A stretch of 64,000 bases of DNA from Nereocystis luetkeana. Its lineage: Eukaryota; Sar; Phaeophyceae; Laminariales; Laminariaceae. Positions 1 through 13,885 of this stretch are shown here, piece by piece; positions within the stretch are counted from its first letter, which is position 1; every line of letters begins with the position of its first letter. The stretch covers positions 8,672,313 to 8,736,312 of the forward strand of contig JARUPZ010000003.1 of NCBI GenBank assembly GCA_031213475.1, given 5' to 3'. The translations under genes and the position numbers were made by a program. The notes under the pieces were generated by a model. That model was not told the origin of the DNA and made no database searches. It worked only from the letters and a program-made list of their open reading frames with translations.

Positions 1-182
1 CGCGTCTCCAGCCAGTCCTAGTCGCTAGTCCAGAGGCAACTGCGCAGAGACTAACATTGACTGCCTCCCTCCCACCTCATCCGCCGCCTCCCCTACCCCC
101 ACATACACGCTCACTCCGACCCTCGGACCATCCCTTTGTCGACCACACGCTACTGCCATACAATAAACGATTCTAACGCAAG

Positions 183-3100
183 CGCGGCATGGCTACGGCA
201 AAGGACGTTCACGGCAACACCGCCTTATCCTACGCGACTAAGAGCGGCGTGGTGGAGATTGTCAGAATTGTGTCAACGTCGATGGCCCGTCATATTTCCG
301 CCCCCCAGGTGCGTCTTAGTAGTATTCCGCCGTATCGCCTTCATCGATGCCGTCGCTTATAATTGTGTGCGCCGGGCATGCCAGACAACTGCATTTTTCC
401 TAAAACTGCCAACGCTGTCGTCTCACGAAGTTGTTCACACATTGGTACTCTTTGCTCGCGCGGGAAGGAATTTCGTATTCGAAGCAAAGCTTAGCTTGTT
501 GCGATATTTTTGCTGCTCAATAATTCGTATAGACAGGTACATTTACATACAGCACGAACTGCAAGATGAAACTTGTCGTTTTGCACAGGGTTCGGAAGGT
601 GAGGCGTTGTCCACAGACACGCGCGGGGGAATAAGGCGGAGTCGGGAAGATGTGTCGAATTTTGTTTGTCGAGGTGTGTTCTTTGCTGGCTTGGCATCAC
701 GTTTGCCGCTAGGAAGGGGTTCTTGATTTTCGTGATCCGTTTGTCAGTCATCGTAAGTTGCGAATGATGGGGGTCAGAACCTCTTAGTGGGCTGCAACCC
801 CTTGACGGCACCGGCTGTGCATGAGTGGTGTGTTTCATACCTACCTTGTTGCTGTGAAAAGAGTATTGATTCGCCGGTTTTGGGGGTTAAGGGTCATTCT
901 TATCGGAGAGCTGTTTCCCATAATTTCCAATTTTGTTTCGAGCAATTTTTCAATCTTCCACATTTTCCTGATTTTTATTTCCAAACATGTGAACGTTAAC
1001 AAGCCTGATTTTTTTGCTTCTGGATAATTTCACGAACAGTGACAGAACTTAATACATACGTCAAATTATTTCCAAACCTCGAAAATTATGGGGGAAAAGC
1101 TCTCCGATAGGAATAAGCCCAATAGACGAAGGCGGGGAGATGTTTTGTGTAACTGCCGTTCGTTAACTGTCTGAGCGTTGCTTGTTCCCGGAAGAGGAGC
1201 AGGCAAAAGACAACCCAGATCATACCGTGCTTATCTAATGCTGTGGTGGGCGGCAAGCGTGCATCGATGTTAAACGAGTGGGCCTTGGTTGGCAAACTGC
1301 GTAGTCGATTGTTTCACAGGATGAGCCGGTTCACCTACACGCCATCCGTCTCCTCCACGGTTTACTCGTCTGCGGATGTGCCTTACTTTGAGTTTCGTCT
1401 GCCGAGTCGGTTGTGTTGTGTTGCTCTAACTTTGTTCCATCCGGTCCGGCATGTTGCGGCCTGGGTCGGGTCGTTGGTTTGGTACGGTGTGTCCGGTTTC
1501 CGTTATGTCTTGTTCCACACCAATGGGCACTGCATTCGCTACAAAAAATGCTTCTTCGTCGCCTTTCGACGACTTCAACGGCCCGTTGATTCGACAAACA
1601 CGTGCGACAAACAAGATGTTGGAAGAGTACAACTCATCCTTCGCTACGTGCTGCGCTAACCTTCCCACACCGGTGAGTTGACAAGAACAGTGCAACTACG
1701 TTTGGTTTATCCAGGGGTGACAGTGTCCAACGACGCGCCGGTTGATTTTTGTCGGACCTTCAACACGAAGCACTCAAAGCTCGTGCTTGACAGTGAAAAA
1801 ACCCATTATGAGCAGAATGGATGTATGGGACGCACTCCGCCGACCCCGCATGGCATGGGGTTAAGAGAAAGAGGGCTGTGCTTGCGCCGTGTGTGCCTTG
1901 ACTCTCTATCGAAATCTTAAAATGTATCTCGACGCGGAGGATACTGCCAAGTGTTCGTCATTTATCACGGGGTAGCCTCATTCTTCACCTTGCTCGACAC
2001 CGCTAGCTTAGCAACGTACTTCGCAAGCCGAGAAGAGCGCGCCACTGCTCACACATTACGCCGCCTGAATGAAATGATACTGAAACTAAGAAACGCATTA
2101 AACTCGCGCAATAATTCGCCCCTACACACGGCATCGATCCGGCACTGACAACCCTCCGTGGAGAAGCAGACTCAAACGGGGTCGGGGTGTCTGCTGTGTG
2201 TTTAAAACCGAGTTTTATCGAGTCCGGCGATCTTTGCGTGTGAAAGAACTACAATCCAACGTCTTAGGAGGCCTCGACTCTGGCTGATATCATCATGCGG
2301 TGCTCTTCCCGAGAAGAGCGGTATTTAAGAACGTTTTCGCGCCGCTGCCGCTGCCGCCGTCACTGTGATCCTAGTTGTGCTGTCTAGTACAAAAAACGCC
2401 GGTCTGCAATCTGTTGACCAAATGCGTTAGTGAATAATGCGTGTGCGGACTATCTATCTATCTGGTGGTACAATCCGCCACCGGATGGACCAAGCGTCTG
2501 GAAGGGGCTTTCTGCTCAATCGAAAAGTATTTCGTTCATTGAATTCGCCCACTCTGTCCACGCCACTATGTCTCAAACGACGGTAGACAAATCCCCTAAT
2601 GAATTTCTATATACTGGTTATAAGGAACAAGTACAATACGCGAGCTGCCCATTAACCACGTTCGTCGATTATTTACGTTTCAATCCAATGGTCGATTATT
2701 TTTCTGTCGGGTGCGACAACCAGGTGGACTGCGAGCTTCTTGATGTGATATCGTACTTGCTGCAGTGCGGTGCAAAGCCGGGGACGCTTGACCTTATCCG
2801 GCTATCGACGCGCACACCGTTTCCTCGTTTGAAGGTTTGTCCGGTTCCCCGTCGTTGGTTTCGTCGTTCCACCTTCTCGCCCGTGGTGCTACAATTACTA
2901 CCCCATGCCAAGTTTCACCCCTTGAGGGAAACACCGTGTCGCCTGTGTGTTTCATTTTTTCGAGAAGGTTGGAGGCACAGCCCCAAGCGGGCGCAGTTTT
3001 AAGGCTGGTAGGGTGAAAATGATAGTTGTAGCGCATATCGTGTTCACGAGAAGTACAGACACCACATTCGCGATAACTCGAGTCCACAGCTCAAACACAC

Positions 3101-3617
3101 GCACTCTGCAACTAACTCGCTAGAATATGGACTGTACATTGCCTCTTATTTTGAATATGTAGTATTCGGTCATTGTCTGAAGTATATTCATTTGAGGGGC
3201 TACGGCACAAGTTCGGTGGTGCCTTTACCGATGGCACTTTAGATGACGAACGAAAGTCGATATCGGCGACGGCAGATTATGCCCAATAAAGAGCGAGGTT
3301 AGACCGAGTGAAGACGCGTCAACGTCGAAAAGGGCAAAACCATACACCGACAGTGTGTGATAGCTCATGTTGACGAAGGATCTTCGATCTTTCGAAATAT
3401 GCCACAGACCTGCACAGACCGTCAATCGGATTTATTTGCGTCGGGCAATACCTATACAAATAATGCTGGGCTGCATCTTCATCCGTCTTTGGGGGATGAA
3501 AAGCTGCCGGAAGTGCAATTCGCTCTTGATGAACGCGCCGAGATTGTTATGTTCGAAAGCGGTCGACAATCTGTGTCTTCTGCTTTGCAAGCACCACCCC
3601 CCAACCAATAAATATTA

Positions 3618-3660
<43 letters not shown>

Positions 3661-6600
3661 CAACCCCTACCCGGCGCACGCCAAGTAGCATCGGCAGCGG
3701 TGTGGACACTAGGAACCTAGGGTAGGTCGGAGCCCCTACCGAGCGCGCCAAGTTCAGATTGCATGGCGCAGTGGTTGATTTCGTCGACTGAGGTGTGTTG
3801 GCAACGTGAAGTAGGTGTAAGAGAATAGCTACTAGCAAAAGCATTCTACCGGCAGACTACTGTACTGTAGTGCAAGTAGGATATCGACCTCTCTTTCGTA
3901 TTTCCCTAGGGTTTTGCGTAGATCAACACACATTGCGCGAGAGTGTATATGGCATCGCCGTGGGCTACTATTGTGCTCTTGTCGCCAATCTGAAGTCGAC
4001 GCCGGCGACGTCCCTTTATATCTGGCAATCAAACAAGATCTAGACAAAATATGGTCGGTGCAACCTCGAGGAGTGCGACCGAGGTACCGCGCTCATCATC
4101 TTGAGTTCACGATTGATCCCTGGATTCCGATCTACATCTAACCCAGCCCAATACGCGTACGATCTCACAAGACCTGTGCATGTATATCTAAACTCGGCTT
4201 AATACGTGTACGATGCCACAAAGACCAGTACATGGAGAAAACATCCGCCAAGGTGTCTCCTCGATCTTGCTCTAGAGGACGAGGGACCGTAGGTGAGGTC
4301 CTTCGCTCTTGAAAGGAGGGACTTCGCACTCATCACTACAGTACATTAATTAATATCATCAACACTGGTGGTTATCTGCTGCGCTGAGATATAGGACGTT
4401 CAAGAGGAAATTTGGCGAAACGCCGTATACTTAGGAGCTCGGGTTAAAATACCGGCATTTGTTTCTCGTAAGGTTTTTCATTTCCGCCTTTTGTTCGGGA
4501 ACACCGACCGCTCGCTTCGTGCATCTTTGCGTCACTGACCTCCAGCACCGTCTCCACCGAATCCTTCCCACCGTGCGCGTTCCCGTTCGACGCAGCAATT
4601 AGTTGAACGCTTTTTGCGATTGTATTGTTGCACTTATGTTTGCAGTTATAGTTCAAAACCATTAGTGGTCCTGTTTTTGCTGGACACCCTCTTCTTGTCT
4701 CTTTCGCCGAGCATTCGATAGCCCTTGTCCAACCCCTCTTGTCGCCGTGTGTACGTAGGAGAGTCTGCTGGGAGCTGTGTCTTTGGCGAAAAACCCTTTT
4801 ATTCCGGGGATGAACCTGTCCGCCGCCTTCTCAGTGGCTTCAAGAAGATCTTCCGAGGGAGCAAAGCGCGTTCTGCTTGAGATGCAGGTTGGCCGTTATC
4901 TTGGTGTCTCTGGTTTGGCCGCTGGCATCGGTTAAAAATCGGGGATTGGCGAAGTGCGGGGAGGGGGGGGGTACAAGGGAAAGGTGTGGGGAGAAATGAC
5001 AGAGGCGTGTGGTGATTCGCGTTCGTGTCCTGAGGCGTTCGTGCGCTATCAGCGATGTGTACAGCCGCTCCCCATACACTTAGATCAGTGCGATGCTCAA
5101 TTTTCCCTCGAGGGGCCGGTTGGCATCACTCGCGTGCACGACGGGCAATGTTGCCGATCAAGCACAATAACAACATAGGTTTTCAACACCAGAATTCAAT
5201 CGGACGCACGCAGGCGTCCGTGGACGAGCTGCTGCTTGAGGTCCTTGAGCACCTGCCGCAAACTGTGAGGGATTTGGAGGGAGGGATGACGTCGTGCTCA
5301 GCGGTATTGGAGCCTGAAACCATCCTTTCCACGCGCAAGGGCACTATCGGGCCCCTTGGCGTAGCCCTCCAAAGGCGTCAGCAGATGGATACCTACTGCA
5401 CGGTTCCCTTGGTGCTGGACTTCATGTCGCGGAAGTTTACGAAGGGACTCCCCAGCCTGCGAGACACAGAGGGTGTGCTGGAGAACAAAGCTGAGCTCTC
5501 GAACCCCGGGCAGACCTTGTACGGCAAGTACCGTGAAGCAGGTCCATGGAAAATATCACACGTTGTGCTTGAAAGGGCGAGACGGCGTTTGCATTGCTGG
5601 GGAAAGGATAGGGGCCTGGCTATGTCATTAGTTCTATAGTTGAACATACAGCTACTAGGCAATGTCGATATGTCAGTCATCGCGTCCGTTGATCCTATAA
5701 AGACCGCGTCAAGAAGCGCTGTTTGGGGACAATGAATCCTGCACTACTACATGTTGTCACTGTATCGCCACCGTACGGGGGCCCGTAGAAGTTTCGGTCG
5801 GTGCCCCTCTAGGCGAATTCGATTTGGGTTTTGTTCTGCTCGTCTCTGATTGATTTTTGTTTGCACCTGCTCGTCCAGGCGATGGCTTGCTCGCAGATGG
5901 TCGGATTCTCTTTCTCGGGATGGCGCTGCAGAGAGGCTACGGCGAAAGCAAGCTATCGAATATCACCTACCTTCCGGGGGCGAGGTTTATCATCACGGGG
6001 ATCCTTTCACGGCCCAGAAGCTACTACAAAGTGAGTTGGGTCACGTTCCATCCAGGGCGAACGGGAAATCAGGCCCAACTCGTCATTTGAAAATGTTCCC
6101 ATCTTTCAAGCCTCTCGGTTTCGTCGTACAAACAGTAGCGTGCGAGATCAGGATGAAACAAAAGGGCGGCAACGATTGTCGAGTCACTCATCCAATCATA
6201 AGTTTAGCCAGCGAGATAATACGAACGACGGACCGAACCCAACGGAACTTCACCGAATCCGTCCCAACCCAGCCTCAACCCAAGATATCAAACACGGTGT
6301 ATTCCATCGTATTTCCCCAAGAGACCAAACACGGGTCGGGCTCCCGCCCGAGATGGCTTCAAGGTGATGTGCATGGGGTCGCGCATTCGGAACGTTTACC
6401 CATATCCTGATCCGGACGCTTGCTCGCTACGTATCGCAACCGTTCGCCATTGGCAGCAACCCATTTGATGGAACCCCCCCCGCCTTCCTCCATTCTCTCA
6501 AACTAACGTATTCCGCCATAGGTGCCAGCACTGCGGATGGTACTCGATTTGGTGACATACCTGTGCATGATGGCGATACTTGGGGGCTTCGTGCTTTCGG

Positions 6601-9600
6601 GTGACGAAGGTGTTTTCCACTGGGCCCATATCGTCTTCACCCTCTACATCATCGTGAGTGCCCCCTTTTGTAGTCAAACTTGGAATTTGATTTGGCGTGC
6701 ATCAGTTGGCAGGCGATTTCTGGGGAATGTGAGGGTGCGGTATTGTCTTATGTTGAACAACACTCCCTGTATTTGTCGGTTCAGAACGTTGACATGGGTT
6801 CATACCCGCCCCCCTTCGTGCGCAGAGAAACCTGGTTTACACCGCGTAGCCGTCAAGCATGATTATTCGTAAAGCTGGCAACCAACCCTGATTTTTGCTA
6901 TATTCGCTTTAAAGACACCAAATATGTTTCTCCGTCTTTATCGCTCCGACGGAGTAAACGGGACGACAAATTGAGCCCAAATACCAGTCTGCCACGTGTA
7001 GTCAGGCGTTGTTGTACGAGGGGACTCACTGCTTCATTTTCCATGGACACCGACACCAAGGTGGTGGTGCTCGGAGGCACATGGCGTGTTTAACCTGACC
7101 CCTTCACTCGGCTCTTCTGGATTCCTCCCATAGTGTCCCTTGCCCGGCCTCACCCTCCTCCCCTTGATTGTAAACTACATCACCATTTGAAAAAGGGAGC
7201 GATCAAGACAGAAGTAAAAGAGATCGTGGCAGCACCTTGGGAGTACGCCCGCGATAAATGGAATGTGCTTGATGTGACGAGTCTTCTCCTCATGTTCATA
7301 AGCCTGTGCTATGGGTATATCAGGGGCATCCACTCTATCGAAGCGAGGACCATGTACGCTCTGAGCGCACCCCTGGCGGTCTCAAGGACCTTGTTCTTCG
7401 CCCAGATACTCCCCTCCCAGGGACCCATGATCCAGGTGATCAGCAAGTAGGGCGGCAGCGGTTTATCCACCAGGCAGGGCGGCGGTGACGGTGGCACAGT
7501 TGGATTCAGAAATTATCGCTTACGTCGTAAAATCGATTGCGGACGGTAGATTACTGTGGATTTGGCCGGTAGTGTCTGGCTTCGACACCCGCTTGGTTAT
7601 GATTGGCTCTGTTCCCCGCACACCTGTGTTGCTCGTAGACCCGCAAGGTATGACTTCGGAAACTCTCTCGGCCAGAGGTACACGTAGTTGTACACATACT
7701 TCCTTGATTAGATTATGTGTGGAGCACGTATTAGTATATGGTGGTCAACTTGTGACCCCGAAAGAACAGCGATAGGGCCATCCACGGCATCACAACCATC
7801 GTGCGTACCGCTTTAAGTTGGGCAAAGCAAGTTTGATCACGTCAAAACTGCCAAAGGCAGCTGATAGCGTTGGGTTACGAGCTGAGGGTCTCACTCGTTG
7901 CTTAACATGGATGCATCTCGGTGCCGAAACCTTTGAATCATCAATCCTGGGGGAATTGGTTGTTGACTGATTTGGCTTATTGTTGACATGGATGTGGCGG
8001 ATGTCGGCCAACATTGAAATTTGTGGCCAGGCCAGGAATGGGCATTAGACGGAGTTGAAAAACAAAATCTCCATGCAGTAGGGCAGAGGCTGGGCTTCCT
8101 TGCGGGGGGAGGGAAGCCGCGGGCAGTTAACTTGCCTTGCTTCCACCAGACGGCCGTGCACAAAGCTAGGTGGAGGAAGATGGTGAAGCCTAGCGTATTT
8201 TCAGATGGACTGCGATCGACATGTTACCGCAAACACAGCCCAAACTTCAACAGAAACAGCCTCTAGCTTCAAGCGTATTCGATCGCTCCCGATACCTGGA
8301 ACGTTCACACCAGGCATGTGGCTGTGTGGCCAACAACCGCTCTCATCTCTCGAGAACACTTCTCACGGCATGCATTATGTTTTTCTCTTGTTGCCCTTCA
8401 CTGTGCTTATATCCCCGACTCCCTCGTCGTCAACGTTGGCAAAGGGTATATTTTCACTGATGGGAGAGCTCATCAAGTTCGGAGTGGTGATGATCGTGGT
8501 CATGGGTGGCTTCGTGTTGTCTTTCTACAGTATCTTGAGAGACAGCCTGACCTACGGACAGGTGAGAGTGTCAACAGCGTCCACAGGTCAAGCGTTCTGC
8601 CTTTTGCGCAAGTCTGCCTGTTGTCCCATGCGCAATGCGCAACGCACTGATGTACCCGACGGGAAGGGGGCACCTGTACCAAGGCGATGGGATCGACGGT
8701 CTGAAGCAAATACAATTGGCGGCGTCACATCCGTTTGTTGTTCCATGGGTGGTGTCCCTTTCAGTGGGATAAAACGTGCTATCTGATCCCCACGTTTCGA
8801 TAACCCCAGGTTTGGACAGAGGTGTTCAAGTCCATGATCGGCGACACGGAGTTCTTCGACGAATTATCCGGCACGGAGTTTGAAGTCATAGCGACCGTTC
8901 TTTTGGCAATGTGCCTCGTGATCCTTACCATCATGATGCTCAACCTCCTCGTCGCGGTGCTGACCACCGCGTACGCTAAGGTCGATGAGAACGCCGATCA
9001 GGAATTCAAGGTCCGTCAGGTGTCTCGAAGTGCCTTGTCAAATCAGACCGCAGCACACCTCCAAACGTATACTCTACATTGTAGAAGGTGTTAAATTGCG
9101 GCTGTGAGGTTGGTGGGGCTGGGGTGAAGGGGTACAATGGGGTGGATTGCGGACTTCGAATATGTATCACAGATGCCCGTACGGCCATATAATCCACCTT
9201 GGGTGTCATTTGAAACAAAATTCCTCGCTATATGGACGTTATAATTCGAGTAAACACCGCATCAAGTAAATGATAGCACTCTCTAGCCTTACCGGTGCCG
9301 ACTAATAGCGTTTGGGGGTAGTAAGGCGAGAATGCGACGCACGAAGATGCAAAGGATTGGACTACTCTTTCTTACGAGGTGCAAGCATTGCAATTTCGTC
9401 GCAAGCTATTGCGATGACGAACGCGAAAAACGTGTTTCGGACCAAGAACAAACGCCCTCAGGAATGAAAACATCAGAAACGATTTACGCCATGCACTCAC
9501 GCCCTTTGTCGAATACCCGCCATCTGCTCCATGAAACATGACCGATCGAACCAGGTTTCCAAGGCGCGGTTAATCCGACACTACGTATCCGTGGTCAAGC

Positions 9601-11930
9601 TCGACCGCCTTCCGGCGCCCTTAAATTTAATTCAGTGGATTGTCAGCTCCCCGATGGTCGTAGCTGACCTATGCTTTTCGACCGCGCTCCACAAGGATGT
9701 TAATCGCTGCGTCGGACGCGTCGTGTTCTGGGCAATCCTCGGGCCCATCGCTGTAGTAGCGGGATGGCTGCTGTGGACGGTGTCAGTGCTAAAGGCAGTC
9801 ACCGTGGTGTGGAGGACGTCCGCCCAGAAAGCGCTCGGGGGGAAAGTCGCGAGGGTACTGATTGCCGTGGCTTGCTGCACGGTGGGAGCTCCGGTCTGGC
9901 TACTCGTCCTTTGGGTCAAGGGCGGTGCAGAGGGGGTACGAAGGATTGTCGACCTGTTGAGGAGTTGGGGCGGGCGAGTGTGCTGTCGCGAAAGGGGCCG
10001 GTCGAAGACGGTGGAAAAGTCTAAAAGTACGCTTCTTCAACCCCACGACGAATACAACACCCAAGGGCCGGAAGACAGGCACGAAGACGCTGTCGTGGTC
10101 ATGCTAAAAAATGCAGATAGAGGTCAGTGAAAATAGCCTGTTTACATAGATAGGTTAGTTGGTGCAAGCCCATAATACAGTACAACAAGAGGCTTGCTGT
10201 ACTTGCGTTGGGCGTGTAGGGGGTTTGGCGACCTGTGCACTGCTGCTGCTGCTGCTGCCGTGTGCTGTGCTGCAGGCCAAGGGATGTGTTCAGCTCTTCT
10301 CTCTCTTCTGACCTGTACGGTGTTCTATCGGGTAGCACTCCGACGTCAGGATGTATACTATGTTGGAGGTTGATCGTCGAAATACGAAATACAAACATGA
10401 GAACCAAAGATAAGTTCAGATGCTTGCTACGAGCAAACTGGTGATCGGATTCCTGCCCGTCGTCGAGGTCGATGCGAGTCCACAAGGAGAGGAGAGGCGC
10501 GAACTGTAGAAAGCAAAAAGCACGAACTGTAGTGGGCGGGGGAAGAGCCTGGTAAGTGACCCCGGATCTGAGTTACGACTAAGTGCAGAAAGGAGAGAGA
10601 AAATAAGGGCGAACGTCGTTCAAGGGAAGGTACAACAGTTGAATAAACAAGCAAACGGAAGCTGGCTGCTCTAGTGGTCTGATAGTTACCTTCGAACATA
10701 CTTTGAATCAACTAGTAGTTGATTCTTGGCTTGAAATCTCACCGTGGTCAGCTTTTTCCAATATATATGTTACTTGCAAACACATTCTTAATCAAATTGC
10801 GGGCGAGAGTATAGGCCCACAGTTCGCCGCGAGTCGACGGGGGAAGACGGGTAGAGACTATTTTGGCGATCAAATGGCAGGGCACGAAAAGTGGTGCGGA
10901 GGGGGGGAGGAAGGCCTGCTGTGTGACACGGGAATGAGTCACGACTACTATAAAAGGTGCAGAGAAAAGAAGGGTGCAGATAGTAAATAAATGGGAGGAA
11001 ATCAAACAGAAGTCGGAAAAAGTGCCCACCCGGCTAAGTATTTCCACCGGTATCGTTTCCTCTGCTGCTGCTGTATCATACAATATGGAGACGATATCAG
11101 AGGCAGCAGAAAAGGAGCGTCCATTGCAATACCAGCAGGTGCCTGATAGTAGTATCGTGCTAGGAGTACCGCGAATTGTGTGATCGTGACTTTTCGTGTT
11201 TTGTCCCGGAGCGTGTGCGCCCTCGACTTTCCAGCACTTGGCACTATAGTTAACCTCGAACACCCACGCCAACAATAATCGTACTAATGATGCTGCGAAG
11301 TGAAAAACCACTATCAATATCAATTCATCAACACCTTCATCCCTTACCGGAGCTATGTGCCGGCGACACATGCACAGCCTTGTACAGCTTGACAAACATA
11401 TGCCGGGAGTCCCACAAGCCCGAATTCCCGAATGTGCCGAATTTGTGGTAAATCGACTTGCGTATCTGTTGCCCGTTGATTTATTGTTGGCAGGTCTGCC
11501 GGTTGGCGAGCTGCAGAGATACCTGGACGATCCTATGAGTGATCCCTGCGTCCGGCGTGGTGAACAGACATTAAGCACGACCGTAGAGCATGTTAAGTTG
11601 CTGAGGAATAGGCTGGAGGCAACAACGCAGGAGCAAATTGCTGAGTTGCAGTCCTATTTCGTACTAACGGCAGATAATTTGTCCCGGCAAGTAGAGGATG
11701 AAGGGGAGGCAACCGGGCGTGGCAACGACAAAAGAAAAGAAGATGAGGCCGGGCAGCACGACCTCGAGGGTATCTTCAGCGCCAAGATTGACGAATTTGA
11801 CCGCAATTTGATTGCAAAGACGGCCGAGATGGAAGAGCGGATGGGGACGCTCGTCGATGCGCGGTTTGGTGCTCTCGAACGAAGATTGGACATGGTACTC
11901 AGGAAGGCGCCTGAGCAGGGGGATACATGA
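183..11930 (+). CDS. Ankyrin-repeat TRP-like six-transmembrane cation channel (5' partial)
   Basis: Probable plasma- or organelle-membrane cation channel. Inferred exons: 183-308, 2724-2834, 5214-5541, 5879-6030, 6522-6653, 7208-7435, 8445-8561, 8810-9010, 9555-10122, 11494-11930 (799 visible residues). All junctions have GT-AG ends and matching phases. Residues 1-79 hold ankyrin-like segments (DVHGNTALSYA; VISYLLQCGAKPG). Residues 80-239 form the pre-membrane linker (YCTVPLVLDFMSRKFTKGLP). S1-S4 fall at about 240-350, S5 at 362-390, the pore loop near 405 (MIGDTEFF), and S6 at 424-450 followed by NLLVAVLTTAYAKVDENAD, as in TRP channels. The C-terminus has two further hydrophobic stretches (about 521-550 and 566-586) and a charged, coiled-coil-like tail (655-799). 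The S4 stretch has few positive charges, which argues against a voltage-gated channel. The first two exons are less certain than the rest. The ATG at 189 could be a start, but a CAAG acceptor just before it and the ankyrin context suggest an internal exon. The ion carried is unknown. Confidence 0.78.
309..2723 (+). other. Intron of the TRP-like gene, no recognised exon
   Basis: This 2.4-kb interval lies between two ankyrin-like exons whose phases fit (0/0). A stretch near 1560-1677 ends in a good donor (GTGAGT at 1675) and is open in more than one frame, but I find no convincing acceptor or family similarity, so I do not call it an exon. Confidence 0.4.
2835..5213 (+). other. Intron of the TRP-like gene with an AT microsatellite and possible extra exons
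   Basis: The flanking exons join in phase 0. Inside, 3995-4050 can be read as DAGDVPLYLAIKQDLDKIW, which resembles a weak ankyrin repeat after a possible AAG acceptor. The open frame 3460-3610 (DEKLPEVQFALDERAEIVMF) looks protein-like but matches no family I know. Either could be a missed exon, and neither is needed to close the reading frame. Confidence 0.3.
3622..3658. repeat. (AT)n microsatellite
   Basis: About 18 AT units in an intron of the channel gene. Confidence 0.95.
10472..10605 (+). mobile_element. Decayed SINE body (relic)
   Basis: It matches the middle of the full SINEs at 22411-22751 and 32278-32630, in the opposite orientation. Shared blocks include GATGCGAGTC, GGAAGAGCCTG and GACCCCGGATCTGAGTTA. 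The tRNA-like head is not recognisable. It lies in the last intron of the channel gene. Confidence 0.7.
10805..10975 (+). mobile_element. Second decayed SINE body (relic)
   Basis: It is more diverged than its neighbour at 10472. It keeps GCGAGTCGACGGGGGAAGA, then GGCCTGCTGTGTGACAC and GAGTCACGACTA in the same order as the SINE body. It lies in the last intron of the channel gene, in the same orientation as the first relic. Confidence 0.55.
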
Positions 11931-12671
11931 AGGCACCGCTTGCGTAGCGAAGGCCAGTTACTCTAGGTCCTCTAAGCTCTTCGTGGTGCCTGACCTTTGG
12001 CGATGCCGGCCGAATTGGTGAGTTCTGTGGTTGTCAGCAGAGCTGAATAGTGGTCAACCCAAGGAGGCGTATGGTTCCCATAGTTCGTACGCCTAGATGA
12101 AGCTGCTCTTATGGCCGCACTAGGCTAGGACCAGAAGCAGGTGGGGTCAAGTACAACGCGGTGGCTCGCTTTCTTGTCTGTTTTCGGCTCCAACCGCGCT
12201 AAAAAAATACAGAAAACGTCCCTTACCTGCAGCTAGCTACAAGAAAGACAATACCACGTACGTTGCTGTTCGGTACCCATTCTATTGTCGGTGGTGCTAT
12301 TAATAGTCGACATTTGTCCAGCCAGGATGAAACATTGTGTCGATTTCAGTAGTTCTACAGTTAGTTGGTAGTGTACAAGCTTTTGTGTCATATAGGGCAC
12401 ATTTGGCATCGTGATCGCAGCCCGGTGTGAGGGTTGCTCTACTTGGAATCATACATAATGGATGCAGCAAAGCATGAAATATTTGTAGACGTTTTGAGTA
12501 TACTGCTTTCGGGCAGAAGTTCTGTTGCATACGGCTATCGGTTTCGAAAAAATGGCGTAGGGTATCACGATGTTTCGTTTATTGGTCGCCGATGGGGCAT
12601 ATAGGGGCGACAATGTTGGTCGAACACGGGGAGATGGCTGGCCTATTTAGACGCAGGAAATACCTCGTGGG

Positions 12672-12848
<177 letters not shown>

Positions 12849-13302
12849 CCGAGAGCAAGTCGATTGCGACATCACTTCGTCGGCGCCCGTCGAGCTCCGC
12901 CGCCTCGGTAGCCGAAGAAGTACGGAGGCAATGTTTGCCCTCAACCTGGCTGGGGGTGTTGGTCAAATGGGCCGGGCACGACCGTATTGCATACAAAACA
13001 TGAAGTGCATGCAGTGCACCCGTTTGGCGCACTACTTCTGTAGTTTCTATGCCACAGCTTCATGCAATTTGCGGGGGCATGTATTTACGGGTCCGATGTC
13101 CGAAGACTGATAGGTTTGCAGCATAGGATATTTGCGCGCGGCTTTGTACGTATTTCATTTAAAACGTATGCAGACCTTCCTCGAACACGCTTGATTGGAG
13201 GCCACTACGCTGTACTTCGTGTCGTCTTTGACGTCGCGGTTTCCACTCTCTGGACGTTAGGACTAAGTGGTCTGCGCGCATACGAAGTCGCTCTGGGGTG
13301 AA

Positions 13303-13885
13303 TCCCCGATTTTGGTATATGGAAATCCCGTCCCGTGCGACGGCTTGGTCGATCGTTCGGTTGTTATAATTTCGATATTACAGAGGGTCTGCCTCTTCTC
13401 ATAGCGTGTGTTTTCGATCAGCCTATATAGCAACTAAATGTCGATAACCCCCGATTTTGGAATATATATGGAAATCTCGGCCCGGGCGACGGCTTGGTTG
13501 ATCATTCGGTTGTTATAATTTCGACAGTACGGAGGGTCTGCCTCTTCTCATAGCGTGTGTTTTCGATCAGCCTATAGCAACTAAATGTCGATAACCCCCG
13601 ATTTTGGTATATAATATGGAAATCTCGGCCCGGGCGACGGCTTGGTTGATCATTCGGTTGTTATAATTTCGACAGTACGGAGGGTCTGCCTCTTCTCATA
13701 GCGTGTGTTTTCGATCAGCCTATAGCAACTAAATGTCGATAATCCCCGATTTTGGTATATAATATGGAAATCCCAGCCCGGGCGACGGCTTGGTTGATCG
13801 TTCGGTTGGTATAATTTCGACATTACGGAGGGTCTGCCTCTTCTCATAGCGTGTGTTTTCGATCAGCCTATAGCAACTGTCGATA
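13303..13885. repeat. Four-copy tandem satellite, 145-148 bp period
   Basis: The block beginning CGATTTTGG starts at 13307, 13452, 13599 and 13747, and each copy ends near CGATCAGCCTATAGCAAC. Copies 2 and 3 are nearly identical, and copies 1 and 4 are more diverged. Each carries the same GGAGGGTCTGCCTCTTCTCA block. No coding role is seen. Confidence 0.95.

Noticed and set aside
10748-11578. 276-codon minus-strand open frame
   Set aside because: It overlaps a SINE relic and the coding last exon of the channel gene on the other strand, and shows no domain.
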